A DNA stretch of 64,000 bases from Apodemus sylvaticus (lineage: Eukaryota; Chordata; Mammalia; Rodentia; Muridae). Numbering within the stretch: the first letter of the stretch is position 1; each line of letters begins with the position of its first letter. The notes below the pieces were generated by a model, which saw nothing but the letters and a program-made list of their open reading frames with translations, did no database searches and had not been told where the DNA came from. The stretch is taken from NCBI RefSeq assembly GCF_947179515.1, contig NC_067481.1:83776015-83840014 (forward strand), written 5' to 3'. The position numbers and the translations under genes were made by a program. Of the stretch, positions 1 through 11,005 are shown one piece after another.

Positions 1-3000
1 AAACAGGGTATACAGTTAGCAAATGTCATCTGTTAACTCACTGGAGTTCTTTGCTGTATCTCCTAGCTTATGAATATTGTACTATAATTCACATGACAAA
101 AAATTATAGATATAGATCATCTTTCAGAAATAGAATTGCCTATGGTGCTTTTGACAATGGTGACTTTAGACAAAAGACATGACCTTGTCTTCCATGTTGA
201 AGGAATAATTGATAAAACATGCTTCCTTGGAGAACAGTTATCCATATAGTAATAAGAATAGCTATTATTTTTGACAACACAATGATTTTTTCCATCATTT
301 TTTTATAAAAGCCAAGTAATACTACATAATAATCATCCAGTTTTTATTTGAATTTTAAATGAGATTTCTGCCAATATGAATAAATTATCATGGTAAGATA
401 GAAGTTTTTGTTTATGTTATCTCAAATAGACATTCAGAGGTTAATTTTGAAAATAAAGGGATCATTTAAAAGGGTATTATTCTCAATAAAAGTCCTTTTT
501 GAATTATTAAAAGTTTTGATATATCAATGTGTCATTTTTATCTCCATGTCCATTCTATACTATGCTGGATCAACCAAATTTATTTGAAATTTGAATTCTA
601 CTCACTACCACCTCCTTTCACTAGAGCATTTAGAGTTATCTCAGATATATTACTAGAATGAATGGTGGACCATATCTATTGGCATTAACTTTAGTAATCA
701 GGTGGTTTAGATACTCAGACTACTTAAATTGTATCACAATATGGAATAATTAAGATAGGAAGCAGAGAAGAATTCTCCCTAACACTATTAGTAGAAGAAT
801 AAAGTATTGCTGGAGTGATGTTTCCAGTGATTTTATTAAGAGGCACATTTCCATGATTCCAGGAATCCCAGTGAAATGGAGGTAGCTTTTCCAGAGATTG
901 TGTTTCCCTATGTGCAATTGCACTAGGTGTACTTCCAATTACATAGTTTTAGAAATACAAAACTTTACCTCCCACAGTTCTTCAAAGTCACTGCCTTGTC
1001 ACTGCATTGTCAAGACAAATAGTAGGACACTTTTTAAAAAGTGAAAGCTACTTCTGACGTCTTTTAAGCAGAACAAACATAGAAGAAAAGAAAGGAAACA
1101 CACACACATACACACACACACTTCTCCCACACAACTATACATTGACAGATGTTTTAAAACTAAACTTTGATTAGATGTCAGCACTTTTGATGGTAGCTCT
1201 GTGTAACAACTGGCTGCTTAAAGTGCATATCAAAAACTGATAATTAAATTATAAAAATTAGCAGAATTTATTTTCTGGCAAAACAGATCTCCATTGAATC
1301 TGAGAAACATCATTTTCTCCTTTCCTTGTTATCAAAACCTGTAGTAGCAACTGAGAATACTGATCACAAGTTGTCAGGAGTTGAAACACTGGGGTATTGA
1401 CATAGACCATCTAACAGAGAGAAGAAACAGAACATTATAATTACTGAATATAGTAATTATAATTGCCAAATCAAGCATATACTAAAAGTCAAACAAAGGA
1501 CTCAATAAAATGAAGATTGCTGGTTTGGACAAGTGACAAAAAAAATTATATCTAACAGGTAATATTAATGTGTTTATTCAGATGCATATGGTGTGGAAGG
1601 GTATCTTTAAATACTTTAATATGATTCTAACATCAGTGAAATGATGGCAGTCATAGCCTTTATAAAATATCTGCCTATATTAAAAATAGTTTAATAGCAT
1701 GGTTTAGTTTATTATAAAAGGAGAACCCTACTCATGACTGACATGCATGTATACAGTACAACTAATTCATGAAACTCTGTACTGTGCTTGCTGGTACAAT
1801 TGGATGAGTCTGGTTAGATAGGCTCAATGGTATCTATGATGGGCACTATGTAGTTTTAATTTCTTTTCCTACACTTCACTGTATACATTCGTATTCCTCT
1901 TTGGCAATCTTTCCTTTCTTTGTTGTAGTAAATATAACAATACAAGCTTCTAGTGTACCTTAGGGATTATCTTGAAAGACACCTTTCAATGGATATTTAT
2001 CTTAAACTACATTTTTACTCTTGCAAAACAATCTGGGTATCTTATAATCTCCAATTATAAATGGGCTGAGCTCACATGTATTATTCTTAGGAAAACATAG
2101 TCTTTCTCTTTGCATACCTGTCAGCCTCACGGTGACTTCAACTTGTAACACTGAAAAATGTATATAGATGTGCATTTTAATAAAATTATATATTTGTATA
2201 TAATAGGCACTTTACAAATACAAACATATTGACAAAGAAGCTCAAGATTATTATGTTCACAGTATCAGAAATTTATAGATAAAAATTGATTTCTTTTATA
2301 GAAGGTAATTAGGTTAATGAGATAAGATCATTTACTGGCCTATTAAAGCATGTGAGAAAATTATACACAAGATGAATTATGGCAGACTGAAAGCTAGGAA
2401 ACAGTCTTCTCCATATTTATGAATTAACGATTATTACAGAAACATTGCCTGGGTCTTAATTAAGTCAGCTTTCTGCCCTGGTAACAAATCAACTGAGTCA
2501 ATAAACTTATTGGGAGAGATTTTTAATTTGGCTCACTTTTAGAGGTGTCAGATCTTGGATGCTTGGTCTCATTGTTTTGGGTCTGTATTCCAAAGGACTT
2601 CATAGAGACATGTGGCACAGTAGATCTGACCCTCGTCCTGGCAGTCAGGGAGCTGTCAGATGGGGCTGGAAGGATCACAATAGCCTCACCAAGCTTCTTA
2701 TGACTTGCCTGCTATGGTTCCTCTATGTTTCATTACAACTAGGCTTTTAATATATATACTTTTGTAAGACATTGAAAAGCAACACCTTCATAGATGGTTT
2801 TTTTTTTAGACTCCAATACTCACAGAGGCAAATTCAATTATTTATTAAGCCACTATTATTCTAGACAGCTTTAATTTCAAATAAGCTGCAATTTTGAAAG
2901 TAAGAATTATATGTTAATTATAAAATAACATATATTTGTCTTTATAAATAATTTTGTCACCGGTATTTGTGATTTTGAGTTTTTTCTTTCTTTCCACTTC

Positions 3001-3600
3001 ATGTCACTTCTTATATTCTGCCTTCAAACATATAGATTGATAGTCACTTCTTCAGAACATATATTTATTCACCTCTCATATCATTCATTCTGCATGATAT
3101 TTATGAGAATGTTACTTTTGCATCATAATGTAATCATAATTAATAGCTTGTATTCATAAAGAGGAAGCTCTTGTTTAATATCACCTTTGTCCTAGAATTG
3201 CAACGTTAATGATGAAGTATCGTCTTGAACTTTTCTGTACCAAGGCTATTGGCATTTAAGACATTCATCAGTGGCCTCAAGGGAGTCAGAGGCCAGAGGC
3301 ACAGAAAATGGTGAGTCACAGACTGGAAGGAAGCAGAAATGTCCCATCAGATGTATGTGTCAGACACTGAATGGGTGTTTGATGATTGTCCTGTCAACAA
3401 CATTCTCCTTACAGAAGAAAGACCCATGCCCTGAATTCACTTTGCATCTTTGTAACGAGACCCATAGCAAAGAGGATACACAATCCACACTGAGGGAGGA
3501 TATTTTATTACCTTGAGAGAAAAAAAGTACATTTGCATTACTAAAGAGAGGAATACATGTCAGGGTAGAAGAATAAACCTCATTCTTTTATATTAATGAT
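1..3600. other. AT-rich stretch, nothing assigned
   Basis: This stretch holds scattered short open frames of 60-80 codons with no recognisable domains, plus A/T-rich sequence. I recognise no gene, SINE or L1 segment in it. A short CA-rich run lies near 1100-1122. Decayed repeats too old to recognise by eye may be present. Confidence 0.5.
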
Positions 3601-3604
3601 TTAC

Positions 3605-4740
3605 TTTATATTCTGATTGAATATGGCTTCCCCTCTCTCCTCTTACCTCTTCTCCCCACATCCATCTCTATTCCTCTTCTCAGGAAGTAGGAGGCTCCCG
3701 TGGATATCAACCAGTCTTGTCAAAATGACTTGAAGTAAGACTATGCACATCTTCTTTTATTGAGGCCAGATGAGGCAGCCCAGTTAGAGAAAAGGAATCC
3801 AAAGGCAGGCAGTGTAGTCAGAGACAGCCCCTGCTCCCACTTTAGGAGTCCCACATGAAGACCCAGCTGTGCAACTCTTACATATGTGCAGAGGATCTAG
3901 GTCCATCCCATACATGCTCTCTTGCAGGTCATTCTCAGAGTCCCTATGGACTCAGATTAATTGAATTTGTAAATTTTCTTGTCCTGTCCTGACCCCTTTG
4001 GCTCCTTCAACTCTCCACCTGCCCTTTCACAGGTTGTCTCCCTCCCCTCCCCTCCCCCACCCCACCCCACTCCACCCCCACATGCAAGCCCCACTTAATG
4101 TTTGGCTCTGGGTCTCTGCATCAGCTTCCATCAGTTGCTGGGTGAAGCCTCTCTGATGGTAGTTTCACAAAGCTCCTGACTGCAAGTAGAGCAGAATATG
4201 ATTGATAATATCAGGTATTGGGTCCCTCAAATGACATGTGTCTCAAGCTGGGCCAGTCATTGTTTTTTCCTTCTTTCAAATTCTACTCCAACTTGTTGGT
4301 AGGACATTTGCTTATCTGTCCAATTCAGGATCCATTTCTCCCATGGCTAAGGGTCTTAGCCAGGGTCACCCTCATTGATTTATGGGAGTTTCCAATGTCC
4401 TATGTTTCTGGCTTGCCACAGAAATCCTCCCACCATCTAGTTGCCTCTCCCAGTACTTTCTCTCTCTGTCCTCCCACTGCCTAATTTCTTTGATTCTTAT
4501 CCCCAAACCCTCCCCCACCCAGTCCCCTCTGTCCATGTACCCATCCCCAGTGTGTAAACTATTTTCCCTTTACAATGAGATTCAAGCGTCTCTCTCTTGG
4601 GCTCTTCTTGGATTTGTGGTCTGTAGCATGGAAATCCTTTATTTTATGACTAATATTCACTCACAAGTGAGTACATACCATGTTTGTCTTCCTAGGTCTG
4701 GGTTACCTCACTCAGGATGATAAGTTTTTAGTTCCTTCAC
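3605..4740 (-). mobile_element. Old L1 3' UTR and ORF2 tail, antisense
   Basis: Read on the minus strand, this is the 3' end of an older murid (Lx-like) L1. The segment near 4620-4735 is antisense to the last ORF2 codons, which recur at 8310, 13650, 16900 and 42610 in this window. The C-rich 4040-4080 tract and the 3780-3930 block are typical of the 3' UTR. No intact frame remains. The left boundary is approximate because no clean poly-T tract or TSD was found. Confidence 0.6.
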
Positions 4741-5584
4741 CTGCTTGATTGTATTTTCGTGTATTTCTTTGAGGGGTTTATTTGTTTGCTCTTTAAGGGT
4801 TTCTACTTCTTTGCCTGTCTATTTCTTTAAGGGAGTGACTTATATCATCCTTAAAAGCCTCTATCATTTTCATAAAATGAGATTTTAGGTCAAAATCTTG
4901 CTTTTACAGAGTGTTGGGATATCCAGAGCTTGCTGTGGTGAGAGAACTCGGTTCTGATGGTGCTGAATTTTATTGGGTTTTGTCACTTATATTTTTGTGA
5001 TTGTCTCTTGACATCTCATTGTCTTTGATATTAACTAGCCTAGGTGCTTCTGACTGGAACTGGGCTCCTTACAGGCAGGTAGACCTTTGTGACCTCTGTT
5101 AGAGCCTGTCTCCTGTGAGGCAGGCAGTGCTGTCTTTGATTAGAGGTACCTCCTGTGTCTCTGGTGGGGTAGATCTCCTGTGCTCCAGGCCAGGGTGAAT
5201 CTCCTGGAAGACAGGTAGGCTCTGGGATTCAGGGGCAGGATCTGCCCTAGTTGCCCACAGAGGTACAAACTAGAAGGACTGAGCCCTTGGTTAAGGTAGG
5301 CCTGTTGTGTCACTGGTTTTACCAGACCTCCAGGGAGGCAGCTAGGCTGTGTCCCTGATTACTGGAGACCCCCTAGGAGGCAGGCAGGGTATAGGATAAG
5401 GGAAGGTATCAGGCTATGGCCCTGGTGGTGAGGCAGACTGGAGAGAACAGGGATGGTGGGCTCTGTGAGTGTCCCAGGTGGCATTAAATTTGGGCAGGAG
5501 ACTCACCTGTGTCCCTGGTTAATGCAGACCTCCTCAGAGGGGGTGGGAGGGTATTCTCTCACTGATCTGGACAGACCTCACTTG
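4741..5584 (-). mobile_element. Old L1 ORF1 start and 5' UTR, antisense
   Basis: The stretch 4741-4935 resembles the antisense of the amino-terminal part of L1 ORF1; compare 27515-27620 with its terminal 'ggaatatccaggacttgct'. It is followed by G/C-richer sequence to about 5584 with repeated 'ggcaggtag'-like phrases, as expected for a 5' UTR. It lies directly beside an ORF2 tail at 4740, so most of ORF1 and ORF2 is missing. The cause could be an internal deletion or two abutting fragments. Confidence 0.5.
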
Positions 5585-6498
5585 GTTTTTTTTTTATGAA
5601 GGCTTTTAGTTGTATGAACTTGCCCCTTAGCACTGCTTTCATTGTGTCCTATAAGTTTTGCCTTCATTTTCATTGAATTCTAGAAAGTTCTTAATTTCTT
5701 TATTTTTTCTTTGACCCAGTGGTCATTGAGTAGGGGATCATTTCATTTGCATGAATTTGTGGACTCTCTGTTGTTTCTGTTGTTGTTGAATTCCAGCTCT
5801 AATGCCAGGTAGTCTGATATGATATAGGGAATAATTTTAGTTTTCTTATAACTCTTGAGACTTTCTTTGAGACCAAGTATATGGTCAATTTTGGAGAAGG
5901 TAACATGAGGTACTAAGAAGAAAATATTATATTTTGTTTGGGTAAAAATGTTCTGTAGTTAAGTCCATTTGAGTCATAGTCTGTCAGTTCCCTTATTTCT
6001 CTCTTTAGTTTCTGTTTAGATGCCCTGTCTCTTGGTTATAGTGGGGTGTTTAAGTGTTCCACTATTAATGTTTGGAGTTCAATTTGTGATTTACTCTTTA
6101 GAATTGTTTCTTTAAAAAATGTGGCTGTCCTTGCATATGGGGCATTGATATTCAAAATTCAATCATCATCTTGATGTAATTTTTTCTTTATGAATATGAA
6201 GTATCCTCTTCCATCTCTTGATTAATTTTGGTGGGAATCTATTTATCAGAATGGCCACTCCAGCTTGCCTCTTTTGTCTGTTTTCTTGGAAAATCATTTT
6301 CTAGACCTTTACTATGAGGTAATATCTATCTTTGATGTTGAGGTATGTTTTCATAAACAACATAGTAGTGGATCATGCATGCCTTTGCATTTATTCTTAT
6401 CATTGGTGTCTTTTTTGTTGGAGAGTTGAGTCAATTGATACTGACAGATATTAAAGGCTAATGATTGTTAAGTCCCATTAATTTGATCTTGCTGATGG

Positions 6499-6500
<2 letters not shown>

Positions 6501-6537
<37 letters not shown>

Positions 6538-6548
6538 CGTGCGTGTGT
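6501..6548. repeat. (GT)n-(GC)n microsatellite
   Basis: About 14 GT units run directly into about five GC units, all alternating purine-pyrimidine. It lies in the inter-ORF region of the old antisense L1. Confidence 0.95.
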
Positions 6549-7470
6549 CCCTTCTTTTCTTTTTGCCCTTGTGAAATTATTTCCTGTGTTTTCTTGGGTG
6601 TAGCTAACCTCACCGAGCTTGAATTTTCTGTTTAGTATCTTCTTTAAGATTGGTTTATGCAGATATGTTTAAATTTTGCTTTACCTAGAATATCTTGTTT
6701 TCTCCATCTGTGGTAATTGAAAGTTTTGCTGAGTATAGCAATCTTTGTTGTCATTTGTGGTCCCTTAGAGACTCTAAGCCATCTATGGCTTTTAGAGTTT
6801 GTTGAGGGGTCAAGTGTAATTCTAATAGGACTTTATATGTTATTAGGTCTTTTCCCTTGTGAGTTTTAATATCTTTGTTCTGTACATTCAGTGTTCTGAT
6901 TTGTATGTGGTGGGAGGATTTTCCTTTTTTTCTTTCTTTCTTTCTTTTCTTTTGTTCTTTTAATCCATTCTATTGGCTGTTCTGTAAGCTTTTTTTATGT
7001 TTATAGCCAGGTTAGGCTCAGAAAATTTTCTTCAATGAATTTGCTAAAAATATTTTCTGGGCCTTTGAGTTCAGAATCTTCTCTTTCTTCAATTTCTATT
7101 ATTCTTAGGTTTGGTGTTAGCATAGTATCACAAATTTCCTGGATGTTTATTGTCAGGAACTTTTTTATATTCAACATTTTCTTTAACCAATGTATCAATT
7201 TCCACTATGATACCTCCCGTGCCTGGAATTATCTCTTTTGTCTCTTGCATTTTGTTCATGATGCTTGGGTCTATAGTTTCTGTTCTCTGAGTTTTTCATC
7301 TCCAGAATTTCCTCAGTATGTTTTGTTTTGTTGCTCCTGTTTCTATTTTTTGGTCTTGAAAACTATATTCATTTTCCTCACTTATTTGTATTTTGTTGAG
7401 ACATTTATTCATTTCCTCTTTAAAGGCTTCTATCATCTTCATAAGGTTTGATTAAAGATCATTTTCTTTT

Positions 7471-7604
7471 TCTTTCCTCTCTTTTTTTTTTCTAGACAGG
7501 GTTTCTCTGTGTAGCCCTGGCTGTCCTGGAACTCACTCTGTAGACCAGCCTGGCCTTGAGCTCAAATATCTGCCTGCCTATGACTTCCAAGTGCTGGGAA
7601 CAGG
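7471..7604 (-). mobile_element. B1 SINE, truncated at its 5' end
   Basis: The sequence is antisense B1: a poly-T tract followed by 'gacagggtttctctgtgtag' and the remaining B1 body. It is flanked by an exact 12-bp duplication TCATTTTCTTTT at 7459-7470 and 7605-7616. The first ~15 bases of B1 are missing. It interrupts the old antisense L1 near its ORF1 start. Confidence 0.9.
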
Positions 7605-8155
7605 TCATTTTCTTTTGCTTCAGTTGTGTTTTGATATCCAGGTCTCACTATAGTGGAAGAGCTGGGCTCTAGTGCTGTCTTAGTGCTCTGGCTCTTGTTG
7701 ATTGTATTCTTAAGTTGGTCTTCACTATCCATGTCCTGTGATTATTGTAGGTTTAGATGCTGATTTCTGAGTTTATCTTTGTAAGGTGTTTCCTTGGTTT
7801 TGTTTCCTCTCTGCCTTCTTGCCTGAGTGGCCTAATGTTCTGGTGAATAGTGAGTCTTCAGGTCAAGTAAGCCCCTGGGGGTTTTGTGGGCTGCATGGCC
7901 TCTTAGGTTTTGGATGTTTACCTGGTCTCTGGAGTTCCTAATACTGGTCTGGCCTGGGTCTCTTGTAGCAGCCTGACCTATGAAAAAGCAAGCAAAGCTG
8001 TGGACTGGAATGCACAACAGAGGACAGGGTGCAGCTTACTTATACTGAGTGTTCCTTAATGGAACTTGGGAGGACCTGGTTATCACTGGTGCTGGCAAGT
8101 TTCCAGAAATGTAAGCAGAGTTTTGGGGCCAGAAAATTTAGTGCAAGAGACAGGG

Positions 8156-8302
8156 TCAAAAATCTTATTTTTAATGCCAGTAGATCCTTTCATCTTCTCT
8201 CTTCTACAACAAATGCAAGTGACAACCATCAATGTTTATGCTGGCATTAATTCTGGGACACATGATAGAGTCACATTGTAAGGTAGGCTTAAGATGAGTC
8301 AC
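8156..8302. other. Short unassigned spacer and TSD
   Basis: This is sequence between the old L1 and the next L1 insertion. It ends with the left copy of the 7-bp duplication GAGTCAC at 8296-8302. I recognise nothing else. Confidence 0.4.
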
Positions 8303-8853
8303 ACCATGATTAATCTTTTGAGACTGGGTTACCTCACTTAGTATGATGTTTTCCAGCTCCATCCATTTGTCTAAGAATTTCATGAATTCATTGTTTCTAA
8401 TGGCTGAATAGTACTCCATTGTGTAAATATACCACATTTTTTGTATCCATTCCTCCGTTGAAGGACATCTAGGTTCTTTCCATCTTCTGGCTACTACAAA
8501 TAGGGCTGCTATGAACATAGTGGAGCATGTGTCCTTATTGCAGGCTGAAGAATCCTCAATCATGGTATGCACTTACTGATAAGTGGATATTAGCCTAGAA
8601 ACTTTGAATACCCAGGACATAATCCACAAATTAAATGATATCCAAAAAGAATGGAGGAGTGGGCCATGGTTCTGGAAAGACTCAGTGCAAGAGTATAGGG
8701 GAATTCCAGAACAGGGAAGTGGGAAGGGGTGGATGGAAGAATAGGGGGACGGAAGAGGGCTTATGGGACTTGCGGGGAGCGGGGACCCAGAAAAGGGGAA
8801 ATCATTTGCAATGTAAATAAATAAAATAAAATAAAATAAAATAAAATAAAAAA
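8303..8853 (+). mobile_element. 5'-inverted (twin-primed) L1 fragment
   Basis: The left part (8303 to about 8559) is antisense to the end of L1 ORF2. The right part (about 8560-8853) is sense-strand ORF2 end, 3' UTR and an (AAAAT)n-type tail. The inversion joint repeats about nine bases: ACCATGATT at 8303 and its complement at about 8560. That is the geometry of twin priming on a plus-strand insertion. The flanking duplication is GAGTCAC at 8296-8302 and 8854-8860; it is short, but correctly placed. Confidence 0.88.
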
Positions 8854-9110
8854 GAGTCACCTTATATACCTATGTCCTCATTTCCAGAACTGTAAAACTG
8901 GTAGATATTTTGCAAAAGGAAATTAATGTTTCAAAGTAATGAAGGTTCCTAATCATCAAAACTAAAATGAAGAGATTTCTGGAAAACATGAATGGGTTGT
9001 AAATCACTATGGAAGCCTCAAATTAGCACCATATTCTAGCTAGGTTATCTGACTATCTGGATTAATTAAGCCCTTTGAAATAGGATTAGTGTGTTTTACA
9101 AAGACACACC

Positions 9111-9112
<2 letters not shown>

Positions 9113-9145
<33 letters not shown>

Positions 9146-9173
9146 TCTCTCCCTCTCCCTCTCTCTCTCTGTC
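9113..9173. repeat. (CT)n microsatellite
   Basis: A CT/CCCT run about 60 bases long. It generates spurious Ser-Leu and Arg-Glu open frames on both strands. Confidence 0.95.
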
Positions 9174-9370
9174 TCTTACATACATACACACCCAAAAACA
9201 AACACCCACTACACAGACACGTAGACAGACATACAGAGAGGACAGGATAGGTGGAAGAGTGATTATGAAAATAAAGGTAAGGTGCCACATTCATAAGGAA
9301 TATGGTTTTTAATGATACATAAATGAACATAAACCAAGGTGATCAGGTTCCCACTAGGAAGATTAAATGG

Positions 9371-9373
<3 letters not shown>

Positions 9374-9424
<51 letters not shown>
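9374..9424. repeat. (AT)n microsatellite
   Basis: About 25 uninterrupted AT/TA units, self-complementary. Confidence 0.95.
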
Positions 9425-9426
<2 letters not shown>

Positions 9427-10629
9427 AGGAGGAATACGTTCACTGATCCTTTGTCATCTTACTTTTATACCCACAAAAGTCTTAAGCAGATGTTGTGTTA
9501 CAGATCCATAATATAATAAATTTGTAGTTTTCTTTTAATCATGGTCTTTTCATGTAAATCACATTGTGACTGAATTATAGACTCTAGAATCTTCCTTGCC
9601 CTCTGCAGCTAGCTAAATTTACATTCTTTAGTCTTTAAAGGTTTCAGAAATGTATCACAGCTGAAGTTGAAATTTAATACAGTCAAGAAATGTTTTAAAT
9701 AATTAGGTCCCAGGTCAGATCAACTGTATTAAACCCAAAAGATGTGAGAGATCCAGGTACATCATCTAGAAGACACTAGGGTGCTTCCGTTTGTAGGATC
9801 TGCCACCCTACAATCTTCATGAGACATAAAACTGATTGGGGAATGGATCCTTTGTTAATGGACTCAAAGCAAACTCATCTAATCAGAATCAACACTAACT
9901 CTAGGAAATTTCCTCACCAGTGTAGGAGGGATTTGATTTCCTGGTGCAGCCGAGGGGTCATTGTTGTCACTTTTTTACAACAAGGTAGCTCAACAAGAGA
10001 AAATAATGCAAATATATTTAATCTCTACATTTTTTTCTGTTTCCAAAAATATTCAGAATTGTAAATCTGAAGAAATGGGGAAAAGCTTCATTTCTGTGTT
10101 TAGGTTCAAGAAAGAACAGAAATCAGGCAGAAATATGATGCTAAAACAATAGAATGGGATAGAATAAAATGGGATTGAATAGGAGGATAGGATAGGATAA
10201 AATAGAATCTAGCAGAATGGAACCAGAGTGAGTGGAAAACCCTGAATGCTTGCGGATAAGCTAACATACACCTAAAGTCCAGGTCTTCAAGGAACTGGGG
10301 AGATGAGAGATAAACTAACCATTCTAGATGCTAGAGCTTGTTCGATGAAGACTTGCATTGAGGAGCAATTATGATTCCATCACTGCATGAGGGGACCAGC
10401 AGGGTCAGAAGATAGGAGATCTTACAAAAGTCCGAGAAATACATTGTCTACTTACAGTGTGTTTCTGAGGGGTTTCAAGCATCCCTAATTGAAAATCTCC
10501 AGCACCCTAGTGGCATACATTAAGGTACTGGTTTCTGAGCCCCAAAGATAACACACACTGAGTGTTAACACATCTAAGTACACTGATGACTGCCTATAAT
10601 TCAGCATAAATTAACACATACAGTTATTT

Positions 10630-11005
10630 TCAAATTTTATAGGGAAATTTTGTTTTTTGATTATATTTTAGTCTTTTTATACAGCCAAGTCATTAACTCC
10701 TTCCTGGTCTTACCTCCAACAGTTCCTCATCCCATTCCTCCTCTGTGTCTCTAAGAGAATGTCTCCTCCCCAAGACCCAACCCAGTCAGACATCCAGAGT
10801 ATACATTCTGTAGTGAAGGAAGCTTCATATATATTCTCTCTATTCTTCCTTCCTTTTTCCCTTCTTCCCTCCTTTCTTCTCTTGCTACATGCATTTTTCT
10901 TTTTCTTGTCTTTCCTATCACTTTTCAATTTCTCTTTTTTCATGAATGTATCCTTCTTTTTTCTTCCTTCTATCCTTCCATCTTTCTTTTTCATCCTTCC
11001 CTCAT
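10630..11005 (-). mobile_element. Probable old L1 3'-UTR remnant with CT-rich tract
   Basis: The stretch 10690-10800 (phrase 'cagttcctcatcccattcct') resembles the antisense 3' UTR of older rodent L1s. It runs into a long TTCCTT-type pyrimidine tract at 10845-11005. Boundaries and subfamily are uncertain. Confidence 0.4.

Larger units (their letters stand above)
5585..8155 (-). mobile_element. Decayed 5' half of an old L1, antisense
   Basis: The stretch 5590-6450 is antisense to the endonuclease part of L1 ORF2; it aligns by eye with 25360-26240, including the block beginning 'cttagcactgctttcattg'. The inter-ORF region follows with a GT/GC microsatellite, then antisense ORF1 at about 6650-7450. 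After a B1 insertion the probable 5' UTR runs to about 8155. All frames are broken. The 3' part of ORF2 is absent, so this copy is truncated or deleted on its left side. The right edge is approximate. Confidence 0.62.

Noticed and set aside
9040..9330. Arg/Glu- or Ser/Leu-rich frames around the CT repeat, and similar ones at 54017-54313
   Set aside because: They are artefacts of dinucleotide repeats, which stay open in several frames.
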